Shown here: positions 55,851 through 64,000 of the stretch, piece after piece
Layout: every line of letters starts with the position of its first letter
Position numbering within the stretch: position 1 is the stretch's first letter
NCBI GenBank assembly: GCA_948146395.1
Contig: OX411556.1
Span: forward strand, 5,927,083 to 5,991,082
Length of the DNA stretch: 64,000 nucleotides
DNA from: Fragum whitleyi
Lineage: Eukaryota; Mollusca; Bivalvia; Cardiida; Cardiidae
Direction of reading: 5' to 3'
Position numbers and translations under genes: made by a program
Notes under the pieces: model-generated
What the model was told of the DNA's origin: nothing
What the model saw: only the letters and a program-made list of their open reading frames with translations
The model's database searches: none

Positions 55851-56543
55851 AGCTCAACTGAGCACCACGTGCTCAAGGTGAGATTTGTGATCACCTTTTG
55901 TCCGCCGTGCGTCGTCCGTCGTACGTCGTGCGACGGAAGTCGTCAACAATTCTTTAAACATCTTCTCCTCAGTAACCCTTGGGCTAATCTCAACCAAACT
56001 TGGCAGAAATGTTCCTTGTGTGACCTTTCTTAAAATATTTCGTGAAATTTTGATTGACCCTAAAATTTGGGCGTGGCAGGGCTTCGTAGTTTTCTCCTAA
56101 GAAACCATTGGGCCGATCTCAACCAAACTTGGCAGAAATGTTCCTTGGGTGTCCCTTCTCAAAAATTGTTTGTGAAATTTTGATTGACCCCAAAATATTG
56201 GCGTGGCAGGGTGGGGCATTTTTTGACCATGAAATCTTTAAACATCTTCTCCTCAGTAACCATTGGGTCAATCTAAACCAAACTTTGCAGAATGTCCATT
56301 GGGTGACCCTTCCTAAAGCTTGTTCGTGAAATTTTGATTGCCCCCCCCCCCCCCCAAAGCACGAAGTACATAGAATAAAAAACAAAAAGGCATATCCGTC
56401 TTGCTCTTGGCTGAAAACATTCCATGGTTTTGATCTTATGTAAAAATTATCTCCTTGTTGACATCTGCCTATTTAATTAATGTGATGTCCCAGGGATCAA
56501 AGAGACTCAGGTGAGCGATCAAGGACCATTATGGTCCTCTTGT
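55851..56543 (+). repeat. Hairpin-ended element with a different ~150-bp core
   Basis: It shares its ends with the element at 37030 (AGCTCAACTGAGCACCACGT, GTCCGTCGT, then GGTGAGCGATCAAGGACC...GGTCCTCTTGT). The core is three ~150-bp units with CATCTTCTCCTCAGTAACCC and CCAAACTTGGCAGAAATGTT instead. It lies upstream of P450 copy C exon 2. The 3' hairpin stem differs by a compensating base pair. Confidence 0.85.
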
Positions 56544-56878
56544 AATGTTTAGACATTAAGAAAATTTAAGTGAGTTTAAAGATTTATTGTTAAAGTATTT
56601 GTTTAAAATTTATTTAACGGGTCTACTCACTTTCACAAGGTCTATCAAAGATGGGTGTTTCTCTAAAATGAAAGCATGTCCCGTTACGGGTGTTTCTGTA
56701 ACAAATTTTTCCTCAAGGAAGAATATTGATAAAAGCCAAATCTTTAACTAAATATGGTCGCCGAGACCCATGCTTATGCTACGGCCAGCATTTGAGCGTA
56801 TAACTTTCGCTAGTCGAGCCAAAAAACACGAAATTATTACCAAGCTGAATAATATGATAAGTTTCGCTATATTTTCAG

Positions 56879-58051
56879 GCTTATTTTGGTCAAATGGAGA
56901 AGAATGGCGGAAAGTGAGAAGATTTTCACTTCAACAATTGAGATCGTTTGGATTTGGAACTGACAAAGTTGAGAGTAGTATTCTGAAGGAAGTAGAACAT
57001 GTGACATATTATTTTCAAGGAAAGGACTCCAAGCTATTTGAAAGTGGACAAATTTTTATAAAGGCAGTTAGTAATGTTATTTGTGGTATCATATTTGGTC
57101 AAAACTTCGAGTATGATGACCCTACGTTTCTGTCATTGCTTGCGATGATTCGCCTGGTGTTATCTGGACAAGGCTTTTTTACTGTCACAAATTTTATACC
57201 AGAGTTTATGTACCCCCTTTTTCCCAAAGCAAACGCAGTCTTCCAGCAAAAGAAGAAAAACTACGACACTATTCGAGAAACAATTGAACAATTTATTAAG
57301 GCTCATGAGGAAACTTTTGATGAGAAAAATATTCGTGACTATTCGTGATATTCGTGATTATTATATCAAAGTAAAGAGAGATGAAACTCTAGAAGATAAT
57401 CTAGCAAAAGAGCCATATTTTACTTCCGACAATATTGTCCGAATAATTTATGATTTCTTTTTAGCTGGTTCGGAAACGTCCTCCACAGCACTAGAATGGT
57501 CACTGCTTTATATGATAGAATATCCAGAAATTCAAAAAAGATGTCGAGGGCAAATCATTGACATTGTCGGAGACAAGCAAGCTAGATTGTCTGATAGAAG
57601 CCAACTGCCCTACATTGAAGCGTTCATTCAAGAGGTTTTGAGGTTGAGTAATGTAGCACCGTTGGGCGTCCCTCGTTCTAATGCCGAACGTGATGTGTTT
57701 ATCAATGGATTAAGGGTCCCTAAAAAGACGACGGTATTAATCAATCTCTTTTCTGGGAACACTGATCCGAAATACTGGACAAATCCCTTACAGTTTAATC
57801 CTGATCGTTTTCTCGATGACCAAGGCAATCTCCTGAGGACAGAGGCCTTTATTCCATTGTCAATAGGACAACGTAACTGTCCTGGAGATTCCCTTGCTAG
57901 AATGGAATTGTTTTTATTTGTCACGATCCTTCTGCAAAGGTTTGAATTCGAGAGAGAAGAGGGCACACCTCCCAATGACTTCAACCCATTGCCTGGATTG
58001 ACACTTTTGCCGAAGAGATATATGTTGAAGGCTTTACCAAGAACTGGATAA
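56879..58051 (+). pseudogene. P450 copy C, exon 2 (single 10-bp frameshift)
   Basis: The acceptor ATTTTCAG/GC gives GLFWSNGEEWRKVRR, in phase with exon 1 at 40414-40762. The exon contains I-helix AGSETS, K-helix EVLR, FNPDRF and heme loop PLSIGQRNCPG, ending at TAA 58049-58051. Its 1173 nt exceed copy A exon 2 by exactly 10. The excess sits at 57331-57360, where ATTCGTGA occurs three times in a row, and it shifts the frame between helices H and I. Every other part is open. It is either a very young pseudogene allele or an assembly/read error in a short tandem; if the 10 bp are absent in reality, copy C is a full 503-residue gene. Confidence 0.88.
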
Positions 58052-58099
58052 TTATGGACACTTTTATCCGATATCAAGTGCAAAGAAATGATCAGTATA

Positions 58100-58400
58100 T
58101 AAATACATATTATACTTATAAAAATTTAAAAGTGTTTTGTATGGAAAAAATATGTAAGAAAGGGGAATTAATAATTGTCTAGGCTGTGCCGAAACAATTA
58201 TTTATTTCCATAACCGAGTTAGATATTTTTCATACAATACACTAAAAGGGTATTATATTTATCTTATAACCTCTATTTACCTTGTTTTCGTCGATGTTTC
58301 TAACAGAAATGCAAGATTCTAAAAATAACCGCATAATGTCATTTTTCTAAAAATATTCATGTGATATCGTAAAAATATCATATGAGATGTTATCACACGG
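58100..58400 (+). repeat. Hairpin repeat, same family as 25115, after P450 copy C
   Basis: AATAATTGTCTAGGCTGTGC CGAAACAATT hairpin, CACTAAAAGGGTATTATATT, CTTATAACCTCTATTTACCT, TGATATCGTAAAAATATCAT. It begins 49 bp after the copy C stop. Confidence 0.72.
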
Positions 58401-58869
58401 TTATTTGTATAGGTTTAAGATTTTAAAAAATATGTATGTAAATGAACATCTAAACAATTTGAAGCAATGCCTTGACGTAAAACTATTGCAACAGGTATGG
58501 TATGACGTCATTTTTCAACGGATATACGGACTCGATTCACCAATCTTTCGTGATAATTTTGATACAAAATATAAATAGAAGATCAAATTTGTTGTTCAGA
58601 ACTACCAACCTCACTTGACTACTCACAGTAAACGAGATTAAAACTTTTTACGAGCTCAACTTAGAATTTTCTCTAATTTCACCTAAAGATTAAAGCTTTT
58701 ATTCTGGTGCAATACTATAGATGTAAAGACAAAAGCGATGATTTTAATGAATTTTGTGTATATATATATATATATTTATTCTCCTGATGAGCATTGTGAA
58801 ACCGGTTGAGGATTATCATATTAAATTAATTTTATCAAAACTTATTGAAGGCTTGTTGTTGAACTTTTC

Positions 58870-58874
<5 letters not shown>

Positions 58875-58966
<92 letters not shown>
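58875..58966 (+). repeat. (TA)n microsatellite
   Basis: About 45 TA units at the 5' edge of the decayed LINE. Long Ile-Tyr frames through it are artefacts. Confidence 0.97.
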
Positions 58967-58967
<1 letters not shown>

Positions 58968-58985
58968 CGCGATTTTCATATTACA

Positions 58986-60535
58986 AAATTTAATCGAAAA
59001 TGTTCTTTTTGATAAAAAGCGTTTGTATTGCGCGTTTATAGATTTAAAAAAAAAAGCTTTTGATTCGATATATAGAAATGCACTTTGGTTTAAATTATTC
59101 AAGATGGGAATGGATGGTAAAATACTCAATATATTTAGATCAGTGTATGGGCATGTTAAATCATGTATAAAATATAATAACACACTTTCTGGATTTTATT
59201 GACATAGGGGTAGGGTTATTTCAAGGACAAATAATTCGCCATCACTCTTTGCTCTTTTTATAGAAGATCTAGAACTGTTTCTTCAGAACGACCAAAATAG
59301 TGGTTTGACATTATATGATATATGTTTTATTTTACTGCTTTTTGCCGACGATATGGTAATCGTTGGAAATTCACCTAAAGACCTACAACATAGTCTTAAT
59401 AAATTACACGAGTATTGCACTCATTGGGGGTTGGAGGTAAATGCAAGTAAAAGTAAAATTGTTGTTTTTCGATCTAGAGGAAAACTTAGGAAGGATGAAA
59501 AATGGATGTATGGAAACGTGGTGCTAGAGATCGTTGACATTTTCAATTATTTAGGTGTTACATTTAACTATAAAGGGTCATTTAATTTGAACACTCAAAT
59601 TTTAAAAGGAAAAGCCCTTAGAGCCATGAACGTATTGTACAATAATATCAAAACTCATCATATAAAACCCAACTTATCTCTTCAGTTATTCGATTCCTTT
59701 GTGGGCTCAATTATTAACTTTGCAAGTCCAGTGTGGGGTTTCAGTAAATCCAACGATTTGGAAAAAATACATCTCAAATTTTGTAAATGGATCCTAGGAG
59801 TTAAAACTAGTACTAGCAACGCTGCAGTATATGGAGAGTTAGGGCGCTACCCATTTTATATCCAACGGCATGTCTCGATTATTAAGTATTGGCTTAAAAA
59901 AACAAAAAGCACAAATATCATTTCGAAAACGGTTTTTGAAAATGCAAAGGAAAGACTCAAATTGGGACAAAAAGGTTGGCTCTGCAATGTCAAAAGATTA
60001 CTGGGAGAATTCGGATTTGGTTATATTTTCAAAGATCACTTTAACATAAACGAAAAATATTTTTTTGAAGAATTCAAACAAAGGCAGATTGATTGCTTTC
60101 AACAAAAGTGGCAAGCAGATATTTCTAATAGTAGTGAAACCACTTTACAGCATTCTTAACGAAACCCTATATTTCAAAAATTATTTTTCTACGGTTCAAA
60201 CTTACAAATCAAAAATAGCTATAACAAAAATTGGGGTTAGCGCACATAACCTCAGCGTAGAAACTTAAAGGTACGGAAGAGATAGGATACCGCGAGAGCA
60301 GAGATTATGTACTTTTTGCGAGAGCGGCGAAGTAGAAGACGAGTACCACTTCGTAATCAAATGCTCCAAATTTCATGATCTTAGAATCCAATATATCAAA
60401 AAATACTTTTACAAGAAACCAAGTGTACAGAAATTCATCAATCTCTTAACTTCTGAAAGAAAAAATGAAATAAAAGGCCTCGGAATTTTTCTAGAAAAGG
60501 CTTTTGAAAAACGGAACGAACTATCAGCGAAGTAG
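58986..60535 (+). pseudogene. 5'-truncated, decayed LINE ORF2 (RT C-terminal half)
   Basis: Broken translation shows the RT motif FIDLKKAFD-like near 59038, an interruption by a stop near 59200, the active site FADDMVIV in a 284-codon frame (59305-60159), and then a C-terminal region (SPVWGFSKSNDLEKIHLKFC, AVYGELGRYPFYIQRHVSI). After a frame change comes a CTFCESGEVEDEYHF Cys/His motif, and the coding ends near TAG 60533-60535. This LINE is unrelated in clade to the one at 46339; it resembles CR1/L2-like or similar LINEs without RNase H. It is inserted next to an (AT)n tract that forms its 5' boundary. Confidence 0.82.
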
Positions 60536-60680
60536 AAGATGATCATACTCAATTGATATTCTTCTCGATTAATAATTAATTCAAATATTCTCCAAATCAT
60601 TTTCAAAAAACAAACAAACTTGTTCTTTCAGATAAAAATCCAATTTATATCAGATGTACGCATATTACGCGTAAACAGTT

Positions 60681-60729
60681 AGTAGAGAGAGTGAGCGTGA
60701 GCGAACGAGAGAGCGAGAGAGAGAGAGTG

Positions 60730-60764
<35 letters not shown>

Positions 60765-60770
60765 GGGGGA
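60681..60770 (+). repeat. (GA)n microsatellite
   Basis: Imperfect GA/GAGC run ending in a short G run. Confidence 0.95.
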
Positions 60771-62367
<1,597 letters not shown>

Positions 62368-62445
62368 CTAAGTGTTTTGTATGAAATAAAATATCTAACG
62401 AGGTTGGGAGAGTTCTCGAGACTATTATCAATTCTCACAACCGAG

Positions 62446-62645
62446 NNNNNNNNNNNNNNNNNNNNNNNNNNNNNNNNNNNNNNNNNNNNNNNNNNNNNNN
62501 NNNNNNNNNNNNNNNNNNNNNNNNNNNNNNNNNNNNNNNNNNNNNNNNNNNNNNNNNNNNNNNNNNNNNNNNNNNNNNNNNNNNNNNNNNNNNNNNNNNN
62601 NNNNNNNNNNNNNNNNNNNNNNNNNNNNNNNNNNNNNNNNNNNNN
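62446..62645. other. Assembly gap (200 N)
   Basis: Exactly 200 N inside a hairpin repeat that follows the long (TA)n tract. The round number suggests a placeholder; the true length is unknown. Confidence 0.98.
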
Positions 62646-62849
62646 CACATAACACTAAGTACGTATTATATTTATCTTATAACCTCTATTTGTCTTCTTT
62701 TCGTCGAAGTTTCTATCAAAAATGGAAATTTCTAAAAAATAACCGCATCATATCATTGTTCTAAAAATAACTATGTGATATCATAAAAATTATCATACGG
62801 GATGTGATCATACGGATATTTGTATAGTTATAAGATAACAGTGAAAACT

Positions 62850-64000
62850 CTTTGATATTGTCTAATAGCTCATACATTTAAATGATTTCTAAGTTAGAGA
62901 AAATTCTAAGTTGAGAACGAAAACAGTTTCATAATCTTGATACCCTGAAAATATCCCGTAGATTTACAGAAGACTATTATTTGTGGTGTATGTGCGATAA
63001 TCACAATTGATTACATTGTAATATACTGAGCAAAAATGAAAACAAAAATCTGCTACAAAATTGATCATTGCGTTTCGACAGAATTATTTTCTTAGTGGAT
63101 TAAAGGCTACATACTACTTTGGCATAGGTTGAAACCAGAAAATTTCACACTGGTAAAAAAACCCTAAATATTTCAGGCTGTGTTTAAATTCTATTTGGTC
63201 TCTTTTCTCACAGAAATACATAAAAGTAAATCCAGCGGTACCCCCCCCCCCCCCCTTTAGAAATTTATTACATATGTCGTTCTTTCGTGCAACTTAAATA
63301 GAGAAATGTTTGTAAAATAATAAATTGCACACAAATAGGTCAAAATTTGTGTATAATGTATATAAAAATATTTGAATTTGTTGGGGATTTAATAACTCTG
63401 AATGCTTTTCTACGTACACCGATACTTGGTACAAAAAAAAGTTCCGACATATTTCTAGGGTCATGACATTTCACAGAGTAGAGTATTTTCAACCAATTTT
63501 GTTGGAATTTTATATATTAATTTTGATTCAGGAATGATCTGCTTATGTAGCGTCACTAAACATTCCAAGAAAAATTATAAGATCCTGAAGCACAGACATT
63601 TTTTATTTTACCGTAGAACATGTAATGTTGCTATCTATTTTTAATGTAAATAACTTTTAACATAAGCTGAAAAAATGAATTATATTTTCCTTCGGCTTCA
63701 TTCAACTTTATTTTTTTGTGTATGATTGTTTTTCAGAATGGGGTGGTGATTTTAATCAAAAGGTAAAAAAGGGCTATCTGAAATTGAACTTGCCTAAAGA
63801 GGGTTCTTTTCAGAGAAATTCAAAGGAAAATATCTTGTAAACAATCAATGCTCCTGGTACCCATTTTCGAACGTTTTCAGAAATACGTAAGCGCGATAAC
63901 TCCATTTTTTTTCTTTTTAAAGGTCGAAATAACACAATCAGACCTTTCTTAAGAATCGAATTTAAAGAAAAGTTAGGTAGTAGAAGAAAGCCGAGCGAAC
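62850..64000. other. No recognised gene
   Basis: AT-rich; a C run at 63240-63255. No frame, splice-linked motif or repeat is recognised. Confidence 0.5.

Noticed and set aside
58754..58870. Possible coding start of the decayed LINE before the (TA)n tract
   Set aside because: The translated stretch shows no RT motif, so the LINE is taken to begin after the microsatellite.

Overview
The window is eukaryotic nuclear DNA, most probably from a bivalve mollusc. The grounds are AT-rich sequence, a spliced cytochrome P450 cluster, tRNA-derived SINEs with bivalve-style tails, and dispersed elements that open with AGCTCACCTGAGC and carry arrays of ~150-bp units, a layout familiar from bivalve genomes. 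No bacterial-type feature is present. The species cannot be named from the sequence.

The only host gene family recognised is a tandem cluster of CYP2-clan P450 genes, all on the + strand and all with one unusual two-exon layout: a 349-nt exon 1, a phase-1 intron and a single long exon 2. Copy A (9657-13248) is intact and encodes 503 residues. Copy B (18392-24360) is a pseudogene with a nonsense codon, a 581-bp TA-flanked MITE inserted in the I-helix region, and a 2-bp deletion. A detached P450 C-terminal fragment follows at 24850-25114. Copy C (exon 1 at 40414-40762, exon 2 at 56879-58051) has a ~16-kb intron and one 10-bp micro-duplication that breaks the frame. Exon lengths reconcile exactly: exon 2 is 1163 nt in A, 1163+10 in C, and 1163-2 in B after removing the MITE and its TA duplication.

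The intron of copy C holds a nested set of mobile elements. A Ty3/gypsy-type LTR retrotransposon (41051-53076, 4-bp target duplication GTGT) has its integrase upstream of reverse transcriptase, the copia-like order known from the Gmr1 group, and its gag resembles the SCAN domain. A full-length I-superfamily LINE with RNase H (46339-52010, minus strand, 17-bp target duplication) is inserted in its RNase H. A solo LTR of the same LTR family lies at 3286-3800 with its own 4-bp duplication (AAAG).

The rest is repeat-rich: five or more MITE families (TA- and TTAA-flanked), a foldback family that carries paired CRE palindromes, SINEs, a decayed second LINE (58986-60535), satellite-bearing elements with hairpin ends (1-746, 37030-38787, 55851-56543), microsatellites and one 200-N assembly gap (62446-62645). 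Several MITEs lie next to P450 exons, and one supplies nearly the whole 3' splice-site environment of copy A exon 2. Long stretches (747-2279, 5786-7108, 13736-16350, 32085-37029 in part, 62850-64000) show no recognisable gene.
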